Shown: one piece after another, positions 36,101 through 49,767 of the stretch
Position numbering within the stretch: the stretch's first letter is position 1
How the letters are laid out: each line of letters begins with the position of its first letter
NCBI RefSeq assembly: GCF_018139145.2
Contig: NC_059478.1
Coordinates: 22,227,001 to 22,291,000 of the forward strand
Origin: Gymnogyps californianus
Taxonomy: Eukaryota; Chordata; Aves; Accipitriformes; Cathartidae
DNA length: 64,000 nt
Reading direction: 5' to 3'
Notes under the pieces: model-generated
What the model saw: only the letters and a program-made list of their open reading frames with translations
What the model was told of the DNA's origin: nothing
The model's database searches: none
Program-made: the position numbers and the translations under genes

Positions 36101-39100
36101 GAGATTTTGTTTGTTAGGTCAAATTTACATGCATGCTTATCCTTTACAGTGTTCAGCTGCTCATAGTGGTGATAAAGGAAGTGTGGATGATGTTTTCCTA
36201 TGTTCATTTTTTTTTTCAGCTTATTGCCTTGTCATAGGAAAACACATACATATCTCAATGTATGGTTTTATTTTAAAAGCTCACAATAAAATAATATTTA
36301 AGCATATGGAAGGTGCATATGCTGTCAGCACATTCCATGAGGAACAGAGCTGTCCAGTTTAACAGAACTGATAATGTTCTAAAAATATTCAATACATCCT
36401 TCAGAGTTTGCTAGGAAGCTCACTGTTGCTATAAAGTTGTTTTAAGTACATGTACCAAGGACATAATTAATGACTAAACGTATTTGAACAATCTTGAAAA
36501 CAGCTATCTTATTTCAGGAGTATATAATTATTTTGGGTCAAAACACTTAAGCATGTGAGTAAACATTTCTTATGCTTAGTATTAGGTGAATATAACATTA
36601 GGGAACAATATAGAACTGTTAGATATAGTGTGCCCAGAGACCATCTGCTAAATCCCCAGCTGGATATTTGCATGAGGTCTTACCCAGTTTGTACATAGAA
36701 TTTTCAGTGACTTTGCAGATGCAGCAGTGAACACTTCCTGTGTCAGTTGAGACTTTCTTGCTAAAATCAATCCATTGCTTGTAAATTGCAGCTACCTAGC
36801 TGGGTTGGGAGGTGAAGAACAGGATGCTGTTACAGATTCATTATATCTGCAGTAAAAGGCATATGAAGGCCATGCGATGCATTCTTTCTTTTCTGAGGGA
36901 GTATTTCCAATGCAGTCTGTTTTCCCAATGTTGTATTCTGTTAGTTCAAAATGCCACATACAAAGCAGATTTATGCTGTAAAAGGGGAAGAAGGTAACAA
37001 GCTTAATGACAACAACATTGAGATCAAAATCCATTTTTGATCAACGATACACAGAAATAAATCAACAAAATATCCAATGGAGGCAAGCAGTAATATGAGG
37101 TTCAAAAATTTGAGGTTAATATACTTCCAGGCAGTAGCAAACTTAAGGATTTCGAAGATTGGCAGGCCCAAAAGTTGTTGCTCACCATATAACTACCAGA
37201 GAGAATGTCAGAATTCTGTAACAGGCACTGGATAGGAAAAAAACCTAGAAAGCGGATAGAAGAAATAGAAAATTGCTTTACAATTTCAAAAGCTGCATTC
37301 TACACTACAAAAATAAAATAATTTTTCACACAGGTACCAGTAATGTGCTGCTGCAGTGTAAAATGTCAGAGATGACAGAATAGTTAAGGTGTATGTTTAG
37401 GATAGAGAGACCAAAGGGATATACTGTCTTTCCTTTATTTTAATCTATTAATTGGTTTAATATGCTGCCTAGTGCTCTAGTTATTTTATAATCTGTTTCG
37501 TTTAAGGAGGAGAAAGTGGGGAGAAAGAGAAAGATCAGAAAAATTCCTTTCAGAGAAGCAGCTCTGAAATGATCTTATGCTCAACATTAGATAATGGATT
37601 CAGCTTTCTGGTTATGGCACCCCTTGGCACCATCTTTTCTTAACAGTCACCTTGCAGCAGTATTTCTGTTTCTCTGTTCAAAACAAACTTACAGGTATCT
37701 TGTTAGATCTTTGCTTTCTTGAGGAGGCCCAGGTAGCAGATGAGGCCCAGGTTACCTTTTTCAAGAGTGAAATTATCACTCTGGTTTTTTCTTCCCTAGA
37801 TATAGGAACAGTAACATCTTTTTCCTTCTTGTTTTTTTAATTCTTGGTATATTATGTTAGAGTACGACCATCCATCCAATGCTGTACTTTAAATTCACTG
37901 GAAACCTGCATAAGTACAGAATGAGTTACATGTTTGTTAAGTGACATTTGACGTCATGTTTTACTAGCATCAATTCAATTTCCTAACACTTGTGCCTCTT
38001 AAAAGTGGTGACAAGCCCACTTAGCTTATAGTCTTGGTTTGCCTAACTGAGCATCCCTGTCTAGTATGCCGTCCTCTAAGCAGCAGGGTGGTGATATCTG
38101 TGCAACTGGTACCCCAGTCAGTATTTTGATCTTGGTCCTGAATTGCACTTTAAGTAGGTTCAGGCAAATAAACACTTGAATAAAACACCTTACATTAGTG
38201 GACTAGCTCAGAAATTTCTGATTTTTTCTCTGCAATCTAAGAAGCTGCTTTATCTAGTGTTTTGATTGCAAACTGGAGATTATTTGGAACCAGGAATTTT
38301 TCATAAGCTTCTCTGATTTTTCAACTTGTACTCCATCCTGGCATTTCAAAGCCCAAACTTCTTGAACTTTAATGCTTCTTCCATCTTTTTTCTCCCCTTT
38401 GGATAGTTGTTGAGTTATGAAATGGGTACATCAAAATGTTTTCTGTAAAACATACTTCATTCTGAGTTGTTTTTCCATGGGCCATTCACAGAGATATGAA
38501 AGGATTTTTAATGAGATTGTAAATACTTAAAATATTTGGTATATTTTCAGAGTGCCTGGATCTACTTTGAACTTTAAAGAATGACAAAATTTACTGTTTT
38601 TATTTCCTGCTTGTTATTCCTTTAATCTGATACATGTATTACATCTTAATTATACATCTATTATGATACGAAAGGAATGGAAAGAAGAAGCAAACAAGTA
38701 AAACTTTTTAAAAAAAGTCTGTTTCAAATTTTTTTCCTTTGGTCTATATCAGATCTCAAACAGTAATCTTTAATTCTCCTAGGTTTGCATGTGGATAATA
38801 CTGACACTTTCTTTGTCCGTATACCTAAAAAGACAGGTCTCAGTCCCCTGAGACAAAGCTGGGATGCAGATGATTGCTTATATTCCAGTTCTCAATTTTT
38901 TTAAGCTTTTCTCATTACAGTCTCCTAGCAGCTTCTTTATTCCCATCAGGAGTCAAGTCTAAATCCATAAGATTCCACGAAGTAGGTGGTGGTTTTAGCA
39001 TCCATTATCAGGGAAAAACTGATAATACCTTTAGGACTGAACCCACTGCTGTCATGGGTGTCTTTCAGAAAATATTTGATGCTTCCTGGGCTATCTGCTT

Positions 39101-41079
39101 CATTGTGAGTTATTTGTAACAACTAGGAATATTGTCTTGTCTAGGTAAGCCATGCTTAGTTATTAAGATAAAAATATCCATGAGGAATAATATGCATGTG
39201 AGATACTAGAGCACCACGGAAAGATTTATAACCATAAAAGACCTGATATGTGTGTTGTCAATCAAGGTGAAAGTGGGATGGATTCAGTCCTGGAATCATT
39301 TTTTCTGAGACTGAATTCCTTTCCTGAGTAAAGAATTCTGAAGACTGCTGAAGCCTGTAGATCTTCTGATCCCCTAAATCTCTGCCAAGCATTTGAATAT
39401 TTGAGAAATTATTTCTCTCTGTTTATTAAATGACCCTCTCAAGCTCCACTGTCACCCTCAGCTCTATGAGAAATATTATAGACGTCATTTTTTGCATATA
39501 TCATCTGAACTTGAAAAATGAAAACCACAGCAAAAGGATCTTTCTGTCTTTTTAATGATGATGTTTGCCCTAGTAACACATAAGGCAACTGCAATAGCAA
39601 GATATGAGTTCTTGACTGAAAACTGAATTGGTAAAGGAATTCTTCAGCAAAGTCTTGTGCCATATGTACTTGATTGTCATGAAAGGTTAAACTATAAATT
39701 AAAATTCCTGTTGAGTGTGAAGCTCTGAGGAGAACAGCCTTGAGCAAAAGCAGCGTCTCATGAGATAGAGACCCAAACTACTTGGGCCACTAATTACTAC
39801 TAGGAGTGCCAATAGCCAGTCTTCCAGGGAACTATAGCCCTGGCTTGTGACTCCACCAGGAACTGGCCCAGGCAAGGGACGCTTGGAAACATTTGAAATC
39901 TGGTGAATGAGTCCCAGACCAGCAGAGTAGTGAACATAGGAAAGGGGAAAAATCATCCGGGACCAGGAGTGTCCTGTTCTGAAAGACTTTTGGTGAAATG
40001 TTTTACAGTGCAATAAATATATTTGTAGGATGCTTTTTTCAAGCCTATGGTATAAAAAAAAGAAAAAAATTAGTTTCAAGAGTTGTATAAAATAGGTTTC
40101 AGAAACCTAGGAGACTTTAAATCACTGCCAAAGGTTACTTTTTGAAAAACCCAAGGTAAAATCTTTTGTTGTTGTGTAATGTTGAGAGGTTTGTGTAGGA
40201 CCAAGATCCCAGACCTTTTACACTCTCACTAAAAGCATATAGGTGAACCCCAGTGCTCCCAACAGAAAGGGCTTTTATTTTTCTGCTAGGATTCAGATGT
40301 CTCACCAACAGTTCTAGAAAGAGGTAAATAATGTTACAACCCTATAATCTGCCTCATCTAAAATAATTGTGTTTCTGTAAACATCATCAAAGAGGTTTCT
40401 ACTTGTTCAACAGTTTCCTTTTTTCTTCCCCTCTTATCAATGAGTTTTGAGAACTGAAAAACATGGTGCAAGTATGAAATACAGTAATAGAACTGTAATT
40501 TTTAGCAGAAAAAGCATTGATGTTAAATACAAATAATTAGGCAAACCATTCCCTTTAAACATTTAATTAATTAAAATACTTGCAGATAAAATCTGTAGTA
40601 GCACTGGTGCTGTTTTCTTTCTCTTCCATTCTTTCAAAAGAAGAAAAATTGTTCAATGATTTTGCTTCTGGTTAATTTATTATCACAATCTGTTTTGCCA
40701 AAGCATTCTGCCCTTCATTCCTGGTGTATGTTCCTTATTAGTACGCTGCAGTGGAATTTTACAGAAAATACTAATATGGCTGCTTGCATAGCACCTGTCA
40801 CTTGGAATTCTATAATATAAACCCTACAGATTCTGAAGGAAACCTAAACAGAATACAAATTTGCCAATGCAGCAGGCATCTTTAATAATCTGTACAGTTT
40901 GTAAGTTTTCAATGTTACTGAAATGTCTTTCAGCCTTTTAACAGAGAAGAGACTTTGCTGTAAGAAATCAGATGCAGCTTGAAATTGAAATATTTCCCTA
41001 CAGTGTAGCCTCTCATATTAAAATACATTATGCCTTTATTCACCAAATAGTCTTGATTTTTTCCCATTCATTCTAATGC
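27121..41079. other. AT-rich noncoding DNA, no gene recognised
   Basis: No coding region can be supported. Frames up to about 126 codons (39699-40079, minus strand) have no domain and look like chance. Small structures are a spacer-free 14-bp palindrome gtatgcatgcatac (28298-28311), an alternating purine-pyrimidine run ending in a 14-bp palindrome (35252-35277), an 11-bp tandem repeat near 31233-31255, and an 18-bp tandem duplication with the core gaggcccaggt near 37723-37755. A possible old-repeat relic lies near 34195-34270, with the phrases 'taccactgaagttcatac' and 'gggttacacca'. Confidence 0.6.
35252..35277. repeat. Alternating purine-pyrimidine tract with 14-bp palindrome
   Basis: A short gt repeat runs into acatgcatgcatgt (35264-35277), a perfect palindrome. 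Apart from one tt step, the tract alternates purine and pyrimidine, the pattern that favours Z-DNA. It is short and has no gene context. Confidence 0.6.
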
Positions 41080-41560
41080 TAAAAACCTCTAAAATTCAAG
41101 TTTCTTTTCAATTTGTCAGTGTGACTCAAATTTAATTCAGTCTTGACCACTGTGGCTCCTAAATTGCAAAGTAATCAATTGTGCCTCCTTTAAAATGAAC
41201 TGAGAAAAGTTTGCCATTTTGAGCTCACTGCCTGTGCAAGACATCTCATTTGGAACACTTAGTAAACTCCACTGTAATCAAATCTAGTGTTTGAAACCTG
41301 GACTAGCTGTTAATGGTCCAAAAATAGACCCGTCCCTTCTGGAGTACATTTGCCTACAAGATGCTATGTATTGATGTTTTCTTGAAGCAACTGCTTGTCT
41401 TTGTCTATCAGGAATATCAGATGTCAGTTTGGGAGGAATAATTATAAGAAAGCTTACAGTGTTAACCCTGTAAATTAACTGTCAATGTATATGTTCTAAA
41501 CCTGTGCCAAATAAGCTTTAATAGGATATATGCAAATTCCCAGAATGCAAATCTAAAACT
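41080..41560. promoter_or_regulatory. Possible conserved enhancer-like block with two perfect octamers
   Basis: Two perfect POU-family octamers, atgcaaat, lie at 41530-41537 and 41545-41552 in the same orientation, 15 bp apart. Upstream are a MEF2/SRF-like ccaaaaatag (41318-41327), a gagctcactgcctgtgcaag stretch and TAAT-type homeodomain cores. The block is free of low-complexity DNA, unlike its neighbours, which is common in conserved noncoding elements of gene deserts. Only the motifs are seen; conservation and activity are inferred and need an alignment to other birds. Confidence 0.3.
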
Positions 41561-44500
41561 GTCAGATTGCTGATGTTATTTCAAACCTTCTTCCTTTTCT
41601 TTCATAATTTTGAGTCAAGGGGAAACAGCTCTTTGCAAATCGAGACAGTCTCAAGGGGCATACGGGGGGTTGGAATACAGCTGGCATTTACATGGCACCA
41701 CAGTGAAGCATCTTTTCTGTGCCAGTGTGTTATATAAGTGATGTCTAAGAAATAATGAAGCAGAGAGAAGGTGACATTAAAGGGGAAAGCATGTCCTGTA
41801 GGCTTACAAAATGAAGATAATATTGTAGAAAGTGAATAGGGACTGATTATACTGTAATATTATAAACCAAGTAGGATTCCAATTTAACAAATGTTGTTTA
41901 ATATTAAATCCCTAACATACAAACCATGCATAGCACTGAAGTGCCTCTTTGGTAAAGCCATTTAGAATTTTTTATTGAATATAAGCATCTTATGATTCAA
42001 TTCAACCTGAGAAATATTCATTTTTTTCCTCCATGAACTGATGAGATTTTACATTTGACACTCTGGAATGAAAAGACCAGCTGGTAAACAGTTTTAAGCC
42101 ACCAGAATTCTGTCAGTCTTCAGAAAGTTGTAGTAGTTGACGGGTACAGCTCAAAATGTCTTAGCTCAGACTATGTCTCAGTCTCCCAGCAAACTTGAAA
42201 TTATGAATGAATCTTCCTTTGTTAGTATATTTTCTAGAGTCTGTTTTTAGGGGGAGGTAGGAGCATATCAAACTCTTACTTGTCCTGACTTTGCTCTGAC
42301 ATACGCGGTCAAAGTCATACACTGAGATGTTCTGTGTCTAAACTAATAGGGTGAACCATAAAGCTATTCTCAAAGCAACATATATTGATTATATATGCTA
42401 TAAATGCCTCAGTTTAACTTCTAGAAGCCGTACATCTTGACTGTGAAGCTCTGCTGAATGTCTGGGTATGAGGTTGTCCCTGCCACAACTTACAACCAGG
42501 CATACTCTTTTCAAGGGTACCATGTATTTGGACCTTATCTGGATACAAGTCTGGAAGAGGTATATCAGGTAGCAGAAATCCCACTGTTCCCTATTCCTGA
42601 TTTCCCAGTCATTCTGTATCCTGCTTTTCTCTGCCATACATAAATGAAAGCAAATAACACAAAGGCCACTGCCTGTAATTGGCTTTGCAAAGGAATTTAG
42701 ATCATTCTTAGAAAACTATGGAGAAAACTGAATGGTTTTAGAGTAGGTTTCCAAGTATAAAACTACAGTGGAAGGACAGATTGTACAGTAATATATAGCC
42801 TCAGAGTCAGCCCTAAACAGCATGTGAATTGGAACTGAAATGGTAATTTCATAGTTCAATTCTTCGCAAACATAATATATCTAAAAATATCCCAGGTAAT
42901 GATCATCTGGCATAAAACCTTGACCTGGGTATCTGTAGACTAGTCCTTCATCAATGCAATGTTTTTATGGTCATCCATGTCTGTAAATTCTTGTTCTCAG
43001 GGGTCTTAAGTTAGTAGAGCATACAGGGCTGGAGAATGTCGTCTTCTTGGATCATTACTATGTAATATTATTTAACCTTTTGAAATCTTTCTGACATGGA
43101 GAATTCTCTTGCCCTGCTACCTAGCATCTCATCAGCTTGTAAATTGTAATACCAATACATGATTGTGTTAGTGTTGTATGGATGCCAGATTTACTAAGCT
43201 ACTTAACAGTTGTGAAGAAAAAGACCAGGCTGAACAGACTGCAACTTTCTCTGAAAACCTTGTTAAACTTTCCACTGTTAAACTCTCTCCATTGTAAACT
43301 TCCTCTAAGGTCAGGTTTTGAAGCATAAGGAGCTGTTTCATTACTAAAATTTCCAGTAAAAAGTTAAGCCTCAGAAAACTGATGGCAGTTGTTCTTGAAA
43401 GCTATAAGAACTTTTCTCATAATGGTACTTAAGTCTATCTTAAAATAATCATAAATTAAAATCTACTCTTTGTGATTTTAAACTTGGATTTCAGGTTTCT
43501 TGAACAGCTCGGATTTGCTGCTATATCTTAAATATTAAAGACGAGCAATTTTAATTTGAACCCTTCTAGTTCTGTCTTTGCAGTGACCATTACTGGAATT
43601 CTTATGGGTTATTCAAGCCTTGGAGTTTGAAAAATTCTGTTTTAAAGGAACACAGTTCATACAAATTAAATTATGCAAAGCTCAAGGTGCAATTATTTGA
43701 GCAGTCTGTTGGTTTGCCAAAACTAAAAATGGGACATGAGTGATTTGATTTAATCTGCACAATATAGGCATTCAGTTGTTTTGAACATAAGAAGCAGGAC
43801 AGTCAGCATCTCGTATAAATGGGTATGCAGAGAAAAAAATGTATGCACATTAAAGGCTTAATTGTCTCTTACTTGAAATACAAGTCAGATTTGAACCTAT
43901 GCTGTTCTGATGTATGTTTCATGTTGAGATAAAACTTACTCATAGTTCTATTTAAAAAAGATTTTGGAGAAAAGGGAGTGGTTAATAATATGTGCCAATT
44001 AACATTTTTGTCTCCATATCAATTAAAAAAACACCTTTGAATGTTGGCAGTTTCTTTATCTTTTTAGAAGCTATTGTTTGCTTATAAGAATGTGCAGTTG
44101 AATTCTTTAATGAGCATGTGCTTGTATGTATAAATATTTCTACTTCCTGCTTTCAACAAGCACTTAAATTGCTTTTATGTAAATATTGCCACTTATTTTG
44201 CACACATTTGCACATTTTTGAGTACTTTCAAAATATAACCTCCATTTAAAACTGTCCCCTGGAAGGCAAATTCCATTGTATACTTTAGAAAGTTGTGTGA
44301 GTTAAAATCCTGAATTATTCTATATTTATAAAAATATAATAATTACTTTTCTCTTTTGAAATCTTATTTTTTGAAGTTTAAATATACTGCTAATGTATCT
44401 TCTTAACATTGCAGTTTCTGATACATTTGAAATCTAGGAGACTGAACCTCTGACTTTTGAAATACCATAAACCATTTTATGCTTCTCTTAAACATTACAA

Positions 44501-47500
44501 AGGCTTTTCAAAATATGAATGTTTCAATGCTTGATTGAAAACATCTGGAGTTTTCACATAGATTTAAAAATCAGAAGGTCCCATCTTTCATCCCAGCCCC
44601 AGCTGTATGTTTTTGCCACCTTCTTTTTTGGTGGTTCTAGTGCTGATCACACTCTGCTGGAACTGCCCAGTTTCACTGAGGTCTAGAGTTTACAAAAAGA
44701 AGAGTACCAAAATGTGCAACAGAGAACGAAGGAGATGCAGGACTACAGCAGCCAACAGTTAGGATTTGAAACAGCCTATGATTTGGGGAAGATTTTCACC
44801 TGCACAAGCACAGAAGTGTGATTAAGAAAAAAGTATTCTGTTCTGGGAAAAAAAACAATCAAAGCCGCACTAGAAGAGACAACTGCCCTTCATACATTTC
44901 ATAGAAGTCGTATATCTTCCTTCATATATCTCTGTATATCCATATCTCTCTAAATCATTTGTGCAAACAAGTTGAGGTGTCTGATGACTAAATAGTCGCA
45001 TGGGGATCCTATGTAGCATCTCAACACAATTGCAGTTACTTTACTTATGGATATATTTGCAGAGTAATCCCACTCTTGATTTTTTGCTGTCCATGGCATA
45101 AGAAGTAGGTAAAAGCATAGCCTTTTTCTCTGCTATTTCTGATTAAACACAGCCATTCAAGGGGAATACGGTTAGGGAAACTCAACTTCTTACACTGAAG
45201 AGTATGGAATGATTTTTTTTTTCATAAATCCTAACTCTGAGCCACAGAAATTTTATGTGCCATTCTTAAACTACAAGCTAATTTAACTGCAGTTGTATTT
45301 TAAATGCAACTGCATTTTTAACAGCCTCTTAAAAATCCTAAACCAACCCAAAGCCACTAGAGCTGCTGAATTTTTTACACATGGATTTGTACTTTGCAAG
45401 CCCTAAGAATCCTTTCAAGGACTAGCTTTTAAGAGTAAATAAGCACTCCCACCACCAGTGATTCTCTGCACCATTGTGCACGATATTTGCCATGTAATAA
45501 AACTTCTTTCACATCAAACTTAAATTGGAAGTAATTGTTCTCTCTGCCTTCTACATAACAGGATATGGTACCCAGCAGAATACACAGGTTGCTATACATT
45601 TCACTGTTCTGCTGTTGTTGCAAACTATTGTGTTCTTGGGACTCCCACTATCAATATGAAACTTCAGTTTCTTTACATTATATTATTGAATTCAAACAGG
45701 TACTGTATTTCCATTGTCCTGGAGCTGACACCTGTTGAAAAGGTTCAATTTACATGCACAGGAACACCATTTAAGTATATTTTTACTGTTGCTGCCAACC
45801 TAAGTTTGGAAACCTGAAAGAAATGTCTACCAAGAAACAGGCCAAAACAAAGTTTCTCACAAGATGGTTTGTCTAAATGCTTGTTAAAAGATTGGAAGTT
45901 TTTTCAGTTCAGTCCTGTGTGCTGTGCAATGCTTCCATATGTGTAGCATTAATTCAAAATATGTTATCCACCTGTTCCCTGTAATAGTTCCAGGATACTT
46001 GGTTTTGGAAAAGTGCCAAGTATTGTAGCAGCTTGAGAACGTATGAACATAAGCATGTTCCCAGCCTGAAGATACTTCAAGTACTTGATTGTGATCAAAT
46101 AACTTTTAATTTGTCAAGTAATCAGTAGTGGAGACAGAAATAAAATGAGTGAATCTGTGATTCTAACCTTCTACTTCTGGACAGCATTCTTGAATTTAGT
46201 TTGAAATGAAACCTTACTGGAAGAATACTTTCTTGTGCGAGTTCGTAAAGTAAATGGTTCCACCATCTTTAAAAACATATAGTTTAATTGTAAGGTGTTT
46301 GCTACTCATCTTTCCACAGATCATTAACATGTGAATTGAGAGAAGTCCTCCTTTCCTCATTTTTGTTTTGCTTCTGCTACTCCACCTCCCCTTCTTTGAT
46401 GTGACCCAGTATCTGATTAACTTTTGAGACTATCTCTGGAGGGATCATGTGGAATGTTGATTTTGTAAAGTTCTTGGAAAATTAATGAAAGCATTCTGCA
46501 ATCTGTGGAACTCTAGATATACTTTGAAATGTTTTTATATCTTGTTTTTCTCTTGAATACTCATGACTTTGACTTTTGGCACTGACAGGAAGAAATACAC
46601 TTTATAGGTCTCTAGATCCTATGTCTCTAAATTGCACTTCCTGAAAAAACTGGCAATTTCTGTGCACAACACAGAGATTGAATGCAAGGCTATAATTCAG
46701 CTTTGGTTTTCTGCTGATGACATAAACCACAAGAGCTTGTTGGTTTATGAACAGCAGTAATAACAATACACAGAGACTGAATTACTGCCTGTGTACTCGA
46801 TTAGAGATAAAGTGGTGTTGCCCGCAATCCAAAAATAATATGTACTTGTACTTTCCAAATTAATTGTAAACAGGTAAATTAAGACTACTTGAAGTGTAAG
46901 AAATGAGTTGCATAAAATCAAAATGCTGACCAGCCTTCATAAGTCTGTGACATACTGACTAAAACAAATATGTGACTATTTTAGACAGAAAAATATTCAA
47001 ATGGTATTTAATAAATTTTCTGTTGGTACCATCTTTCCCTCTGCTCTCTCTTCAGCTAGAAGAGACACTTCCAAAAAGGAGTTCTGTTGTAAGTGACTGG
47101 CACTGTATATAGCTGATGCTGAACTATCCTTCCTCTAAATATCTTTGAGATAATTAGTGACATCACAGCAGCACTAGCTAAAATGAGAGCCATCTCTGTA
47201 ACTGCATGAATTGACATAATATAGCATCTCCTTGGGAATGAATATTCTTTTCCAAGTTCTTCTTGCAACTGTTCTGGGTCTTAGTGCTTCTGCACAGATT
47301 TCTGAACCACTAGGTAAGAAATAAGTGACATTTGCCAAATAACCAAATTCTTAACCCAGTCATCTTTTATACATCCTGGCTGGAGTGAGGGGAAAAAAAT
47401 CTTGTTTGGATTGGATGTTATCTTCAACTTAGAGAGGTGACAAATATGCAACAGGCTTAGCAGAGTGGTCCTAGCAGAAATTAATCTTGTAGAATTTCAG

Positions 47501-49704
47501 TAGAAAAACAAATGTTATGTGATTAATGCAGCTTATCCATTAATTTCTCTCAGTATCATGTGACTATTAGCATAGTCCCTATTTGTGCTTGAAAGTGTCA
47601 TCTTTTATGATTTGCATGATGACACTGTAACAAATCCTTTGAATGTTCCTCCATTATATGCCACATTATATTATGTATTTTATATGCTATATGCTAGAGT
47701 GCTCTTGTTTGCCAGTAGTCCCTATGATATTAGCTACCAAACAGGCAATGAAGCTTGTATGGGAACATACCCTGTTACCACCTGGTACACATGTCTGAAG
47801 GAACTGAGCATCTCAGTCACCAGAATACAGGTTCACCACATGCATGATTAGTAATGTCAGGTTGTTAGCCAGTTGCTTTGAACCCAGCCTCTAGTCAAAT
47901 CAATAATGGAAATAATGCATTTATTTATAATATGTAAAATAAACCATATGATAAGAAAAATTTATGAAAGACAATTGAAGAAATAAAAAAACCCAACCCT
48001 ACTTTTACCACTTATTTACTTAAGTTATATCTGTATCACTCTCTTTACTCCCTTTGTCAAGCTGACTTTTCTGCAGCATCTAGACACTTGATCATGTATT
48101 CTTTTTGCCCACCTAGGCTGCATTCATTAGAGGAGGGCGCCTCCTGGAGGAATACTTTGGCTTGTATAGCTAATGATCTTCTGGGACTCCTCCAGGAAGT
48201 CTGGATTTAATTTTTTTCCTCCAAAGTTATTTATTTCTTTATTATTGAGGTAATAGTCTGGAAACTTATCTCAACTAAAATAAGCACTCTTTTCACTGCT
48301 TGGGTGGTGCAAACATCATTTTGCTAGACAAGTTGTCATCTCATGAACTGACTGATCATTTATCATTTGCCTCAAAGAGCAGCAGTACCCTCCCTGCATC
48401 CCCTGATGAGTCATGGTGAAGTGTCTCACTCAGCTTTAGATTTTATATCAACTGTTACATTAACAGACATACTTGAGATGAACATTTAAATGGAATAATG
48501 CATATAGTTCACTCTTCACTGAAACTAGACATGACAGTAATCAACAATGTTGAGCCAACCACAGGCTTTAAGTGCTTTACCCTCAGAGACCTTTCTTCTA
48601 GGCATTGTAACACCTATAAGCCACAGTCATGAGGAAGGTGCTGTGCGAGTTACTATAAACAACATCAGCAAAGAAGGATAACAATCTAAATAGAAATTAA
48701 TATCTTGGATACAGAGAGAAAGACATGCTTAATGAAACAGTGCTATAGCTCTTCAACACTAGCATAGGAAGTGTTCTAGTTAATCAGAGGCTGCTGACGG
48801 TGTCTGATGTCTCATAGAAAATAAGAGTTTTAGGGAGTACCATGAGGTGGTTTAGTTTTGTGGTTTGTTTGTTTTTTTTTTTTTTTTACACAAAACGAGG
48901 GACAGCGAAGTAGAAAGGTAGCAAGGTAGAAAGCCTGAAAGTGGTCTTTTAAAAAATTAAAAGTGGGGATGGAGGCAAGTATATGTTGTGATGGGGGGAA
49001 GAAGTCAGTACCTCAATATCAAATGAATGATGACAGACTCTGCAAGCTAAGCAGAGAAAGGGAGCTAGTAGAAGGATGCAAAGAAAGCTGAAATGGTCAA
49101 AGTAGCAAAGCATTAAACAATCTCTGTAGTATATGAGTGGGACAAGATTGTATTTTTCGAGAGGCCAGGGAAAGGGATATTGCTGTAATTGAGATAAAGA
49201 ATGTTCAACATCAGAATGGGAGTATTGCCTGTTTAAATTGAAAGGAAAGGCCATACCTTAAAAACGTTATGCAGAAAACATAGCCTAGGTGTTCTAGTGA
49301 CAGACAGAATTGTGTTGTTATAATTGAAAAGGGAGGTAGTGGGGAAAAGAAGTGAGCTTGAGTGGCAGAGAGAAGTATAGATGGATTAAAAGTGTTTGTT
49401 TGTTTATTCCAAGGCAGATACAGCCCAGTGAAGATGGGGAAAAATGTATATAGTTGTAACAGCACCACATAACAGGGGAGAGCACTGTGCTTGAAGAAGG
49501 CTCTTCAGTTCCACGCTGCCTCTCCTTCATTAAATTTACACATGATAACAACAGGCACATTAACACATGTTTTTAGCATTACATAAACTAATGATGTGGG
49601 CAAACTTGTAGACTAACCAAAAATATTACATGAAAAAGGTAATAGAAAAATATGAATGTATCTGTGTAGGAGAGAGGGGGGTACATGTTCTGTGTCACCT
49701 GCAG

Positions 49705-49767
49705 GTTGAATACTGGCCAGCTGTTCCCAGGAGTAAAAAAGCTGTTTCATTCTTTCTGAGTTTTCAG
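49705..49767 (+). other. Weak candidate exon, 63 nt
   Basis: An acceptor-like tgtgtcacctgcag ends at 49704, and a strong donor tttcag/gtaagaat begins at 49768. The 63 nt between are open in the frame that reads VEYWPAVPRSKKAVSFFLSF. The length is a multiple of three. I do not recognise the peptide, and its last part is a T-rich tract that itself looks like an acceptor, which argues for chance. Confidence 0.12.

Noticed and set aside
39699..40079. 126-codon minus-strand frame
   Set aside because: It begins in a poly-A/T tract giving a Phe run and has no recognisable domain or codon pattern.
48872..48888. Poly-T run as the tail of a SINE
   Set aside because: No SINE body or target-site duplication is recognisable next to it; simple homopolymer expansion is enough.
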